A stretch of 64,000 bases of DNA, taken from NCBI RefSeq assembly GCF_963675165.1, contig NC_087377.1, forward strand, positions 3,068,978-3,132,977, given 5' to 3'. Source of the stretch: Halichondria panicea. Its lineage: Eukaryota > Porifera > Demospongiae > Suberitida > Halichondriidae. The position numbers and the translations under genes are program-made. Of this stretch, positions 1 to 10,182 are shown piece by piece (the stretch's first letter is position 1; the number at the start of each line of letters is the position of its first letter). A model generated the notes under the pieces. The model worked only from the letters and a program-made list of their open reading frames with translations. It was not told the origin of the DNA and did no database searches.

Positions 1-122
1 TCATTTCACAAAGAAAAAACTCACTATCAATAGTCTTTATAATTATAGGCTTAAAGTTAACATAATTATGCGTAAACCTGGCTACATTTCACTAGGGTGT
101 GTGTGTGTGGGTGTGGTCTCAC

Positions 123-257
123 CTCTCAAGTTGTGCAGGTTTTGTGTGTAGGGAGAGTCCTCAGGAATGCTGTACTGAGCACTGACTATGGCTAGAGGGT
201 TGTCACCAAATGGAGTATCCATGAAGCACAGCTTGAACAGTATAGTACGCCCAGTTC
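123..257 (-). CDS. Internal exon of unknown gene (1-1 symmetric)
   Basis: A 45-codon open segment lies between a CA-rich acceptor (..CACACACAG at 258) and a GTGAGA donor, phase 1 on both sides. The peptide contains FMDTPFGDNPLAIVSAQYSI, which has the amphipathic look of real coding sequence, but I do not recognise the domain. The Death-domain gene upstream appears to stop at 2452, so this exon probably belongs to another minus-strand gene running off the left edge. It could also be a chance open frame. Confidence 0.4.
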
Positions 258-733
258 CTGTGTGTGGGCGGGTGTGTGATGTGTGAGGGTGTGATGATAT
301 GGGTATTATTAGATTCGTCTCTTTGAGAGCTTTCGAATGAGTACCACTATACAAACGTGTTTATACTTAACATGGTTCAATGAAATTGGTTAAGTGCATA
401 CCACCACTCACTCCACAGACTTGATGACTAGACAGCCCACATTCACTACAATTGAAATGCAAACCTTATTAGTCCACCACGTATAGCTACAGTGCACACA
501 GTGGGGACCACACTATAAGCTCTGTACACTAGCTATAGTGCACACAGTGGGATCACATATAAAAAGCAATTTATGGACATTTTGCCAGGTGGTCAGAGGT
601 GTCACATTCCACCTTTTCACAGTAAACAAAGCAAAGATCCTCCACTTTTTCTATATTGAGCTTTGGGAGGGAAAGTACAATTATCAGTAATCACAACATT
701 CGAAATGTAAACCTTATTAGTCCACCACGTATA

Positions 734-1203
734 GCTACTGTGCACACAGTGGGACCACACTATAAGCTCTGTACACTAGCTATAGTGCACACAGTGGGAC
801 CACACTATAGGCTCTGTACACTAGCTATAGTGCACACAGTGGGACCACACTATAAGCTCTGTACACTAGCTATAGTGTACACAGTGGGACCACACTATAG
901 GCTCTGTACACTAGCTACAGTGGGACCACACTATAGGCTCTGTACACTAGCTACAGTTCACACAGTGGGACCACACTATAAGCTCTGTACACTAGCTATA
1001 GTGCACACGTGGGACCACACTATAGGCTCTGTACACTAGCTACAGTGTACACAGTGGGACCACACTATAGGCTCTGTACACTAGCTACAGTGCACACAGT
1101 GGGACGACACTATAGGCTCTGTACACTAGCTACAGTGCACACAGTGGGACCACACTATAGGCTCTGTACACTAGCTACAGTGCACACAGTGGGACCACAC
1201 ATA
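734..1203. repeat. 45-bp minisatellite, about 10.7 copies
   Basis: Tandem copies of a 45-bp unit containing CACACAGTGGGACCACACTA run head to tail. Copy 5 lacks 9 bp and copy 7 lacks 1 bp. One position in the unit is A or G (ATAAGCTC or ATAGGCTC), and the two forms alternate in the first four copies, which hints at expansion as 90-bp dimers. Two single units sit just upstream (about 485-555). The surrounding unique sequence (AAACCTTATTAGTCCACCAC; AGTAAACAAAGCAAAGATCC) is also duplicated at 452/703 and 622/1313, so the array sits inside an older segmental duplication. Confidence 0.9.
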
Positions 1204-1636
1204 AAGAGCAATTTATGGAAATTTCGCCCCTTTCAGCCTTGTTTCTCAGTAAACATAATCATTGCTCAGATCCTCCCCCTTTTCAGAGAGGTGTCACATT
1301 CCGCCCCTTTCACAGTAAACAAAGCAAAGATCCTCCCCTTTTTCTATATTGAATGTGGAATGCTTTGGGAAAGTACAATTATCAGTAATTAGCTACAATA
1401 AGCTGTCAAGCTATTTGGTAGAATGTCATTGAAAGGTCATAATTAGTGAAAGGTCCGACCTCCGATAGTACTACCACATGTCCATACATGCATGGATAAA
1501 TAATTATACCATACTGTGTAGTTTAAAATACTATGATATTGAAAAAAAAGTGAAATCTCTGAGCCCATGCAAACTCAGCTAGCGTATGGTTGCTCAATAT
1601 TGACCTCCCTCCACCAATAAGGTCTAACACATGGGC

Positions 1637-2027
1637 TAGTCTCGCGAGCAGACGTGGGAGGGAGGGAACGTCTGGTCACTATTGCAGCAATTCCGTGGAC
1701 CCCTGCCAGAATGTTGGCAGTGCCAATCAGATTTGTCCACGTCATAGTGGGCGGTAACACCCCGTATATTTTCCTATTATAGAACGTGAAAAGAAGGATT
1801 ATTGACTCTAGCAAAGGCTAATTTTAGTATTGAACTATACCTGGCTGTGAAGGAACTTGGTTACAAGGAGCTCACACCAAGCAAGAGCTAGCTATAGCTG
1901 CGAATGAAAATATTTGTCTACATGTGAATTAACAAATATCTTGCACGTGACTACATTCCTCAGTGCCATGGAATTGCTGCAGTAGATACCAAACGTTCCC
2001 TCTAGGACAAGTCTGCTCGCGAGACTA
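1637..2027. mobile_element. MITE with 65-bp inverted arms, mariner-like
   Basis: Inverted ends begin GTCTCGCGAGCAGAC and are flanked on both sides by TA. The arms stay similar for about 65 bp, through the AGGGAACGT and TGCAGCAATTCC blocks, with small indels. No transposase frame is present. A TA duplication and short length fit a Tc1/mariner-type non-autonomous element. Open frames inside it are not genes. Confidence 0.65.
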
Positions 2028-2451
2028 TACACACAGGTCTAAGGCATGCAATACTGATATTAATTATGAACAAAAACAGTGGAACCTCGATCATAATTAT
2101 TATTAGGAGGCTACAACAGGTACCGTCTCTACAAAGCATCTCCCCTCACCTCCATCCTTTCATGCATTCATCCATTCTTATCCTATAGCACAGCCACTGT
2201 ACTGGCATATGCTGGCAGCAGATCACATTCACGGTGAGTAGGTAATGGTCTTCATTACTGCTTTCCCTAAAGACACTAACTCTAACAAGACGCTGCAACT
2301 GAAGTGATCCCATACCAGCTACAATGGAAAAGATGTCTAGAAGAAAACTAAAATAATTCCTATATTCAATTGCACACACAAAATAAAATAAATAACAAGA
2401 GCAAGTAAACAAACTTAGAAGTAGATATATCCAGGCCATTGTCCTAAGTGT

Positions 2452-2501
2452 CTAAGTGTTGGTAGTGTATGATGGTCTTGACTGATCCATGACCTCCAGT
2501 C
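2452..2501 (-). CDS. Terminal exon of Death-domain gene
   Basis: After an acceptor CTCATGCAG the frame that continues the Death exon (phase 1 in, two bases completing the split codon) reads LEVMDQSRPSYTTNT and then TAG. The short hydrophilic tail is a plausible C-terminus. The sequence around this exon recurs imperfectly near 59485-59525 in the window, so it may be part of a duplicated block. An alternative downstream exon at 2154-2338 also has a compatible start phase but looks less like protein. Confidence 0.4.
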
Positions 2502-2688
2502 CTGCATGAGGAGGGAGGGAGACACAAGAGTCAGCAACTAGCAAACCAAGTGCACACTGACAGTTAATATACAATACCAGTTGACATTATGTATTGTTGT
2601 ACTCAGTACAATTTACTATTGAATGGCACAACTGACGAGCAAGCTCACAAAGTTAATGGTCAAAGTGACGATTCACTAGGTAACTCAC

Positions 2689-3027
2689 TGGTATGCTCCA
2701 CACAGGTCTTGTGAATGCTGCGAACTGCCTCTCCGTCCTCAATCTTTGCAGCAATTTCCACTAATCGACCGTAAGTAGCCGTTGAATTCGATGGATTGAT
2801 TTCGAAAATATTTTTACTCTTCCACTTCTTTAGAGCGGCGTGAAATCTCCCTGGGATATTAACAATGGTCAGATCGATAGCACCAATCTCAGCATCACTG
2901 AGGCCCAGCCTGTGCTTGTATCTGTCATAGCCAGCAATCTCGGTAGACAACTGGAGTAGAGCTTCATCCGAGCACTCTTGACTCAACTGAGCTGCGGTCG
3001 CTATCACTATTGTCTCATATGGTTGAA
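2689..3027 (-). CDS. Death-domain exon
   Basis: A 113-codon exon, acceptor TCTCTACAG, donor GTGAGT, phase 1 at both ends. Residues from about 15 to 105 form a Death fold typical of sponge immune-type proteins: a first helix pair around LLQLSTEIAGYDRYKHRLGL, a central RFHAALKKWKS helix, then a C-terminal half with YGRLVEIAAKIEDGEAV. Death domains are homotypic adaptor modules of the Death superfamily acting in cytoplasmic signalling. The next exon in the direction of transcription appears to be the 2452-2501 tail. The upstream partner may be the WW exon at 3517-3628, but their phases (2 into 1) do not join directly, so an exon is missing or they are separate genes. Confidence 0.75.
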
Positions 3028-3516
3028 CTGTAGAGATCAAACATGACATGCAACGCACGTAGTAGCATAATGAATACTCTGAAATGTACACCATGCAAAT
3101 ACTCGTCACATGATACACACATGTATGTACACACAATACATTGAAAGCTAGTCGAACTATAATTATATATAATACTAAAGATGGCTTCAATTTTTATAAT
3201 GATGTGATAATAACTACAGTGCATGATCACATTCCCATGCAAGTGGTTCCTTCACAATCATGTGAACAAATGCTAGGATTGGGCAGGGAAGGGCCAAATA
3301 GTGTGGAAACAAGCAAGTATAATTATACTGGGAACGAGGCTAGCTGCTGTATAGAATTATAAGCTTCCTTACTCTAGTTAAAAGTCACACGTACATGCCC
3401 AGGGAGATGACTTCTTACTCAGCTACGCATGCGTTTAGTCATAATGACGTTAAGAAATGCAAAATTAAGTAGTTGTCAAGTGCCTCCTAAGAATCCTCAG
3501 GTATACATACACACAC

Positions 3517-3628
3517 CTTTGCCATGTGTCCTGTTCACTGTAACTGATTGGTCGATCCCATTGTGTGCTTCTGGAAATGTGGTCTACATAGAAGGTACGT
3601 CCATTAGCAGCCTGTCTCTTTTCCCAAG
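3517..3628 (-). CDS. WW-domain exon
   Basis: The minus strand encodes a complete WW domain: WEKRQAANGRTFYVDHISRS followed by TQWDRP. First Trp, GR-FYVDH strand, second Trp and the Pro are all in place, close to the WW repeats of NEDD4/HECW-type HECT ubiquitin ligases. WW domains bind proline-rich PPxY-type ligands. Acceptor CTATAAAG (weak pyrimidine tract), donor GTGTGT, phase 1 in and 2 out. No HECT or C2 exon is seen in the window, so the family within WW proteins is not settled. The donor abuts a TG-rich tract. Confidence 0.7.
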
Positions 3629-3944
3629 CTTTATAGACATTGGTCTATGCAATGAAAGGTGGCACTAGAGTCAGGTTAGTTATAGTCTACATGTTCACTC
3701 ACTCTGAGGCTGAGTCTTGTCTTGCCATTGAAGGTTTGTTCAAACACACAACAATGTGCCCCTTACAAAAAAAGCAAACTGCAACATCCTCTTCCTGTAA
3801 TTTCAAGGGGCTTTCCCAGGGACTTCCCCTACTAAAACTCTACTTTCAAGACTGCAACATGCATGAGTCCCAGGCCAGTGCATGAAGGCTGGATGAAGGT
3901 TGCCTGCAGTGTCAATAATTATGCGGAGTGTATACAAACCATAG

Positions 3945-4775
3945 GTAGAGTAAGTAACCTATCTTCGCCAGATATGATACCTATAATCGGCGGCTATTGC
4001 TCGAAGCACAAGACGATTTTGCACAAAACTAACTACATGGACCTACAGATGAGTAAGAAAGTAACAGCTCCCAAAAATTTGGAAAGAATAACTCGCTTGC
4101 GGACGGAGTGGTGGTCATGAGAAGTGAGCTGCCGAATTGATCAATTGTCGTCAGTGAGACATTTATCTTCGTCTTTGCACGCTTACTAAGTACTGAAACT
4201 ACCAACACTAAACAATGCTTCTTGGCACAACTCTAACTAGTGAGCACTACTTACAGGCAAAGCAGTGTTAGCTGGCAGATCGAGCCCCACCCAGCTAGGC
4301 ATGACGAATATTTTGCAAAAAATAATGCTGATTCAGCAACAATTGTGCACAGTCAGCAATAATTAAGGGATTAGCCTCGATTACAGGCCGCACTGAAGAT
4401 TATGTGCATAATTATTGCTGAATCAGCATTATTTTTTGCAACATTTTCGTCATGCCTAGCTGGGTGGGGCTCGATCTGCAGCTAACCGCTGCTTTGCCTG
4501 CAAGTAGTGCTCACTAGTTAGAGTTGTGCCAAGAAGTATTGTTTAGTGCTGGTAGTTTCAGTACTTAGTAAGCGTGCAAAGACGAAGATAAATGTCTCAC
4601 TGACGACAATTGATCAATTCGGCAGCTCACTTCTCATGACCACCACTCCGTCCGCAAGCGAGTTATTCTTTCCAAATTTTTGAGAGCTGTTACTTTCTTA
4701 CTCATCTGTAGGTCCATGCTTCGAGCAATAGCCGCCGATTATAGGTATCTGGCGAAGATAGGTTACTTACTCTAC
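3945..4775. mobile_element. 831-bp foldback element with about 400-bp arms
   Basis: Left arm 3945-4357 is nearly the perfect reverse complement of 4390-4775. Both ends begin GTAGAGTAAGTAACC. The right arm lacks 27 bp that the left arm carries (TTTTGCACAAAACTAACTAC region). The loop contains a TTAGCCTCGATTACAGGCCG motif that recurs elsewhere as tiny hairpins. No target duplication is evident and there is no credible transposase. A second, partial copy lies at about 9306-9572. Confidence 0.85.
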
Positions 4776-4860
4776 TGCCAAATGTATAAATTATGACTTT
4801 GTAAGTGTTAATAAATAATTATTGTAACTATTGCTTACGAACAATTCATATATAGGCTTA

Positions 4861-5047
4861 GGCCTCTCCAAGTGACACTCTGGTTTCTGGTCCTGAAGTT
4901 TTTCTCACACTATTTTGTACCGCATGGACCATTCTGCGCATGTGTAGTAGAAATAATGAGATAGAAATCCAATAATGAGATAGAAATCCAAGAATAAAAT
5001 CTGATGCAGGCGGTGGACCAGAAACCAGAGTTTCACTTGGAGTGGCC
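4861..5047. mobile_element. PIF/Harbinger-like MITE, TTA duplication
   Basis: Inverted ends GGCC-TCCAAGTG...CTCTGGTTTCTGGTCC face each other and are flanked by TTA on both sides, as expected of PIF/Harbinger elements. A 19-20-bp tandem duplication (AATAATGAGATAGAAATCC) lies inside. Non-coding. Confidence 0.75.
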
Positions 5048-5066
5048 TTATATAGAGCGAGCTATA

Positions 5067-5184
5067 CACTGTAAAAATGATGTGTGGTTTTGACGCAAGT
5101 GCGTGGCAACTATCAGGAAAAAACGTACGTTTGCCACAATAGCCATGCACTCTGCGTGAAAACCACACATCATTTTTTACAGTG
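5067..5184. mobile_element. 118-bp mariner-like MITE
   Basis: Inverted ends CACTGTAAAAATGATGTGTG are flanked by TA dinucleotides. Arms extend about 45 bp with few mismatches. The CACTGTAAAA-type end and TA target fit Tc1/mariner. Non-coding. Confidence 0.75.
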
Positions 5185-5957
5185 TAGGCAACCTATTAAT
5201 ATGTGATTAGCCTCCTCCACAAAGTTAGCCCATGCACTGCATGTAGACGTGTTGTAGCCATTTCTTTGCTCATGTCTGTATATACGACGTGTTCAACATT
5301 ATTTTGTTACCCAGGTTTAATCACTGCCTCATGAATGGAGGTGTCAAGCACACACAGGTGCGTGTGCACACATGTCTCACTATGGTGACTAGTGTAATGA
5401 TGCTCATCAATACATCTCCCTCCTCCCACAGTGCCCCAACATCTCTGTGTGTGCTATTGTATCCTTCACCCTGCCTGCATGGTGTCTACTCCTAGACTGA
5501 GTGAATGGAGGTGTCAGGCACACACAGGTGCATGTGTCAGAGAGTGGGTGTCAGGAGATGCTATCACATGACCTACACCATTCTGAGCTGTACCAATATT
5601 GTTGGTGGTTCATACGATAATTACCAGCTAATAATTGCCTATTCAATTGTTCTGTTTCAGAGGATTTACAAAATCTATAGTGAAGCTCGCTTGTAAGCAC
5701 AACTTTTGAGTATCTAATTTCAACCCACCCCCTCCAGGAGTATTGACGTGACTCCCTCCAGGCCCGGTGAAATGGACCTATCGTCTCTCTATTATATATA
5801 GCATATGCAGCAGCAAAGTACAACATATCAGTCAGCAAGAAACCACCTCACCCCAGCAAGGTGTGTGTGTGTACATTTTTACATATCTGTAGCCAACATT
5901 TCTAGTAGCTATGCTCTATAATTATAATTATTGTCTATAATAATTGTACCCTCCCTC

Positions 5958-5972
5958 GATCTACACACACAC

Positions 5973-6012
<40 letters not shown>
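5958..6012. repeat. (CA)n microsatellite
   Basis: An almost pure CA run with one CG interruption. Further CA/TG runs lie at about 6226-6242, 6881-6907, 18473-18496, 19279-19350, 22081-22098, 23022-23101 and 26639-26681. Confidence 0.9.
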
Positions 6013-7009
6013 CCATGGCCCGGCCATACAAATTTCTCTCTTAGTAATAATTTGCTCTGTGTTGTAGACCTAGCAAGGTGTCAGAGTTTTTAAATTCCCT
6101 GTTAGTATTGTAAGATTGCGGAACCTAGTGGATTGTTGTTGTGGTTTTAGCTGTGTTCTCATCATACTAGTACATTTCAGGAGAGGGGGGATTTTCCCCT
6201 GTATGACCCCCTGCCTAACCTCTGCACACACACACACACACAAAGTCCTTGTCTTTCCCACTATCACATGTGTGTCAAATGTACTTGGACAACTGCCTAG
6301 GAAAATTGCAATCTCATGCAGACACTGGAATTACATTATGTGAGATTATGAACAGTACTTGACTAATGCAATTAGTGGTAATGGTTGGTTTCTCCAGCTT
6401 TGTGTACACACTATACACACTAGTGAGGTCAGTAGCATTTCTGCTCTTTGTTTTAACTAATCGGATGGAGTGACATTGGTTGTGTATGCCAGTCAGCTAG
6501 AGTAATGGTTCATGTTCAGAGTACATATCCTCCACTGTATATATAATTATAACTGTGTTCACACCTCTGCATGCCTATATAGATCTATAGTTTATAATTA
6601 GAGTTCCTTCTGTCGGTACTAGATCAATTTCACAAAGCAGTGCATGGTTGTATACTATTATTATAGCTAGGATTGAATTACCCACACAAATGGACTACTT
6701 ATTTTAGGGCCTATATACATACCATCATCTCAGATATATCTGCCCCCCCCTGCAGTTTTTTTCTAGAACTCAGCCAATTTGGTATAGCTTTTCTTTGTGG
6801 CCCGTAATTAATTTGCGTGTTGCAGTAAATTCCCACTCTCAATCTGTCATCACTCACTCCCCCACAATCTCGGTCACTTAGAGTGTGTGTGTGTGTGTGT
6901 GTGTGGGTGGATGTGGGTGTGTGTATGTATGTAACTGTACAAATATTATTATGCTCTGAAATTTTCGTGTACCATTATTATTGTAAATACGACTACTTTC
7001 TCTATAGGC

Positions 7010-7069
7010 ACGCTGTTTCTAATCATGGACACTCTGATGGGACAAGTTGAAGACATTGTCAAGAAGTAA
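7010..7069 (+). CDS. Possible terminal exon of a plus-strand gene
   Basis: After a good acceptor (TTTCTCTATAG) the frame reads TLFLIMDTLMGQVEDIVKK and stops at TAA (7067-7069). It has a hydrophobic start and a basic end. Other candidate short plus-strand exons lie upstream, for example around 5812-5862 (AYAAAKYNISVSKKPPHPSK, then a GTGTGT donor). I do not recognise the protein; a chance match to a splice acceptor is possible. Confidence 0.3.
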   Translation, partial: TLFLIMDTLMGQVEDIVKK

Positions 7070-7777
7070 ACACAAGCAAGCCCGTTACCAAGGAAACATG
7101 ACAACATTGATTACCATGGAAACCAGACAATGTTTAGCCCATGTAGTCATAAAAATTAATTGTTGTATTATTTCTACTGCTATAATTATGACATAATTAT
7201 TATTATTACGATAAAAGTTGGTAAAGATCATTAACTAAGCAATCCACTAAGAGTATAATACCCCTAAACCTTAAAGTCCCGATTTACTGGCCACACCCTT
7301 AACCACTAGGCCACACCTATTCTTCACCAATCTGTGTATTATCAGGAGCCCATAAAATATTTTTTATGAGCTCTCTTATTATGAGCATTGATATAATAAA
7401 TATTATATTCCCTCTAGATCTGGCATGCGCAATTGAAGTGTTGTTGCAGAGTAATAAGCTTAATCAACTTACTGGGTAAGTTAGAGATTGCACAAAACAC
7501 GTGTAAGAGTAAAACTAGAAATTACACTTAAATAGAACGTAACATAATCTAGAACATTCCATACAAGTGTCCATACAACTATATAAATATAAGTGTCCAT
7601 GTATTCTAACAATTGTGTCGACAGACATTGACTCAACAAAGCATTCACATCAGGTATAATTACCGTACGGGTGGGTAGAGTGGTAGTAGTGACCGCAAAA
7701 ACATTTATACAGAACAAAATAATTAAACATAAATGCCAGTATATATAGTCATAGTTTATAATGGCTAGAGGATATTG

Positions 7778-7963
7778 TCAGGCTAGAGTCACTTGCAATC
7801 TTCCCTTGAGGTCTTCAGCAATGTCAGCTCTACTGATAACGGGAGACTCTAGAGCTGTCAACAAGTCCTCCAGTTGTGGACCGCCTTGCAACCACTCAAC
7901 GAGCATGTCTGTGAAACACTTGGTGACACTGTTGGGTTTTCTGGCATTCTCCTCAGCTATTCC
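7778..7963 (-). CDS. Last exon of tandem Death-domain gene
   Basis: Acceptor ..CACTGCAG, 61 codons, TGA stop at 7778. It encodes the C-terminal half of a Death domain, with FTDMLVEWLQGGPQLEDLL and a final SRADIAEDLKGRL helix. It joins in phase 0 to the exon ending at 8313, which carries the first half. Together they make a full Death domain at the very C-terminus of the protein, a common place for this adaptor module. The split of the fold by an intron in mid-domain is unlike the single-exon Death domains of the 21-45 kb gene. Confidence 0.75.
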   Translation of the reverse strand, partial: GIAEENARKPNSVTKCFTDMLVEWLQGGPQLEDLLTALESPVISRADIAEDLKGRLQVTLA

Positions 7964-8312
7964 CTGCAGTGTACATTATTATTATTAATGGCACTATCCA
8001 AGTTCTACAGTATATCGGATGAAATTATGAATCATGTTAAGTTAATTGTTGAAAGGAATTTAGTTACCAACCAATTGCCACCCACCCAACTAAAGAAACA
8101 AACCTACTAAAAATAAGTGCGTTTGCACATCAGGATATGCCCTTGTTATGTAATTATCGATAAGGTGAATAGTGCGCAGTTAACAAAACGTGCAGTACTG
8201 CTTGCTGGCACATTCCTTAACGGATGATGCCTGACTGTATGAGCACAGGGCTATTAGTACACAGTCATCTACTGCTATACAGTGTTAAGTATACACACAG
8301 CAGAGCACTCAC

Positions 8313-8425
8313 ATCTAGTGTCCCCTCATTGACACCCAACTGCTCTCCCAGAGAACGCCATGTCCCCCTCACCTCCCAGGCAGCTGTCCTCACTACCCTC
8401 AAATGATGATCCACACTCAGTCCCT
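8313..8425 (-). CDS. Exon with N-terminal half of Death domain
   Basis: Acceptor CCTTCCAG, donor GTGAGT, phase 1 in and 0 out. The peptide has the helix-1 to helix-3 pattern of a Death domain, with VRGTWRSLGEQLGVNEGTLD giving the usual W..LG..LG. The next exon (7963) continues with the expected helix 3-6 sequence. In the other direction it joins the small exon 8580-8631 in compatible phase. Confidence 0.75.
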
Positions 8426-8579
8426 CTGGAAGGAACACACAATCAAGACAACAACATAACACTGTCATTATTCCTAAGCAATGCCTACTAACTAAAACAC
8501 ACATTACTGAAGGAAACTCTGTATTGTACAGCTACATAATTATTCGCTTCTGTTAATTAAATCAAGATTAATGGCTTAC

Positions 8580-8631
8580 CACCGTGAGTGAGATGACAAA
8601 TAACAGGAGAGATGTCGCTGGTAGCTTTAGT
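8580..8631 (-). CDS. Short linker exon between Death domains
   Basis: Acceptor CTTTACAG, donor GTAAGC, 52 bp, phase 0 in and 1 out, reading TKATSDISPVICHLTHG. It connects two Death-domain segments and matches phase on both sides, which is the main support for it. Confidence 0.5.
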
Positions 8632-8926
8632 CTGTAAAGAGAAATCAAATATCGTATTACTAGAATGTTTTGCGAGCATCAAACATTTGCGATGGTTGAT
8701 CAATTCGCAACAATACAATTCGCAAAACCTAAATTATTACTAGGAAATACACTTGCCAGAACGCAATAGCTAGATGGCAAAGGGTCAAATTTTCTGCTGA
8801 TTTGGCTCATTCGCAAAGGTTTTTCACCGGCAAAATATTCTAGTAACACAGTATTAGCTACTTGTGTTAATTATTGTAGAACAAGTTCAGAATCTGTATA
8901 GAGACTTGTATATTTTAGTTGCCAAC

Positions 8927-9082
8927 CTTAATGGTTGTTGCAATGTCCCCACGAGCAATGGCGGGAGACTCTAGTGCTCTAACAAGGGCAGACCAGGAGG
9001 GGGGAGGAGAGGAGCGCTTCACCCAGTGTGTCAGCATGGCCTCAAAGCACGGCTCAACCCAGCGATAGTGCTTCTCAAGACT
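8927..9082 (-). CDS. Exon with C-terminal half of an upstream Death domain
   Basis: Acceptor GATACAG, 52 codons, phase 0. The peptide parallels exon 7778-7963: FEAMLTHWVKRSS then SALVRALESPAIARGDIATT, i.e. helices 3-6 of a Death domain (ALESP..ISRADIAED and ALESPAIARGDIATT are clearly related). The donor GTTGGC is weak. The matching N-terminal half is not found immediately upstream, where the foldback copy, the assembly gap and the retrotransposon lie. Confidence 0.65.
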
Positions 9083-9305
9083 CTGTATCAGTACGCACAG
9101 TGAAACACAGTATTAAATACTTAGTAAGAGCTCAACATTACGTTGCTATAGTAACCTGTTAAATAGGTTGTTACTTCATACAAGACCACAAATATGCAGA
9201 GTCAGCATTGCTAGAGATACCTCATTCTAAGAATGCTTACAATTGGAACGCTCACTATTCAACCATTAAATAACAGTAGCAGTCAATTAAATAGTGCACA
9301 CATAG

Positions 9306-9572
9306 AGTAAGTAACCCATCTTCGCCAGGCACCTATAATCGGCGGCTATTGCACGAAGCACAAGACAATTTTGCACAAAACTAACTACATGGATCTACAG
9401 ATGGGTAAGAAAGTAACAGCTCCCCAAAATTTGGAAAGAATAACTTGCTTGCGGACGGAATGGTGGTCATGAGAAGTGAGCTGCCGAATGTATCGATAAT
9501 CGTCAGTGAGACACTTATCTCCGTCTTTGCACGCTTACCAAGCACTGAAACTACCAACACTAAACAATGCTT
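9306..9572. mobile_element. Partial copy of the 831-bp foldback element
   Basis: About 90% identical by eye to the left arm of the element at 3945-4775, starting at AGTAAGTAACC and running through the CGGACGGA-TGGTGGTCATGA block. It enters the run of N at 9573. The rest, including the opposing arm, is unseen. Confidence 0.85.
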
Positions 9573-9772
9573 NNNNNNNNNNNNNNNNNNNNNNNNNNNN
9601 NNNNNNNNNNNNNNNNNNNNNNNNNNNNNNNNNNNNNNNNNNNNNNNNNNNNNNNNNNNNNNNNNNNNNNNNNNNNNNNNNNNNNNNNNNNNNNNNNNNN
9701 NNNNNNNNNNNNNNNNNNNNNNNNNNNNNNNNNNNNNNNNNNNNNNNNNNNNNNNNNNNNNNNNNNNNNNNN
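9573..9772. other. Assembly gap (200 N)
   Basis: Exactly 200 undetermined bases. It begins inside a long foldback arm and ends 7 bp before a retrotransposon target duplication, so a hairpin or repeat probably defeated the assembly. The true length is unknown. Confidence 0.98.
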
Positions 9773-9784
9773 GACATACATTAC

Positions 9785-10127
9785 TGTTGAGCTCTTTCTT
9801 GTATCTAGACTAAGAACTAGACAGGCTAGTTTAGTTTGAGAGTTAGCTATTGTTGGGTGACTTCTCCTACTTATCCTAGAGTACAAGTTGACTTGACCCT
9901 TTGCAACAATTCTTAGTGAGTTTAGACAAATAACAACAACAACTGAGGAAGATAGTGGGTGATGGCAAATACAAAAACAAAGGGGGGCAGGGCCAGAGCA
10001 AGGGGCCCTGCGCACAACAAAGAAAATTGAACAAAACAACACATTTACCACAAACTCATTAAACTATGAACCTAGTAAATATTGCATAACATTAAGTAAT
10101 TAAACACCTAGCTTGTACACATCAACA
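9785..10127 (-). repeat. 3' LTR of BEL/Pao element
   Basis: A 343-bp copy of the repeat, TG...CA ends, next to the integrase end of the element and hence the 3' LTR in its own orientation. It contains a purine-rich stretch with GGGGGGCAGGGCC. Near-identity to the other LTR indicates a recent insertion. Confidence 0.95.
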
Positions 10128-10182
10128 TACCGCCGGCCAAGACCGGATGGTCTTAGGTACATTGCCATTGTTCAACAGTTAC

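Noticed and set aside
734-1203. Possible CRISPR-like array
   Set aside because: Units are contiguous with no unique spacers, and the genome is eukaryotic; it is a minisatellite.
656-1392. Two plus-strand ORFs of 127 codons with repeated HTVGPHYRLCTLA
   Set aside because: Translation of the 45-bp minisatellite; 45 is divisible by 3, so long open frames arise without selection.
2154-2338. Alternative exon after the Death exon at 2689
   Set aside because: Splice phases fit, but the peptide has no domain character and a better terminal exon lies closer at 2452-2501.
9445-10051. Several ORFs across 9445-10051
   Set aside because: They cross the run of N and have no determined sequence there; others are LTR sequence.
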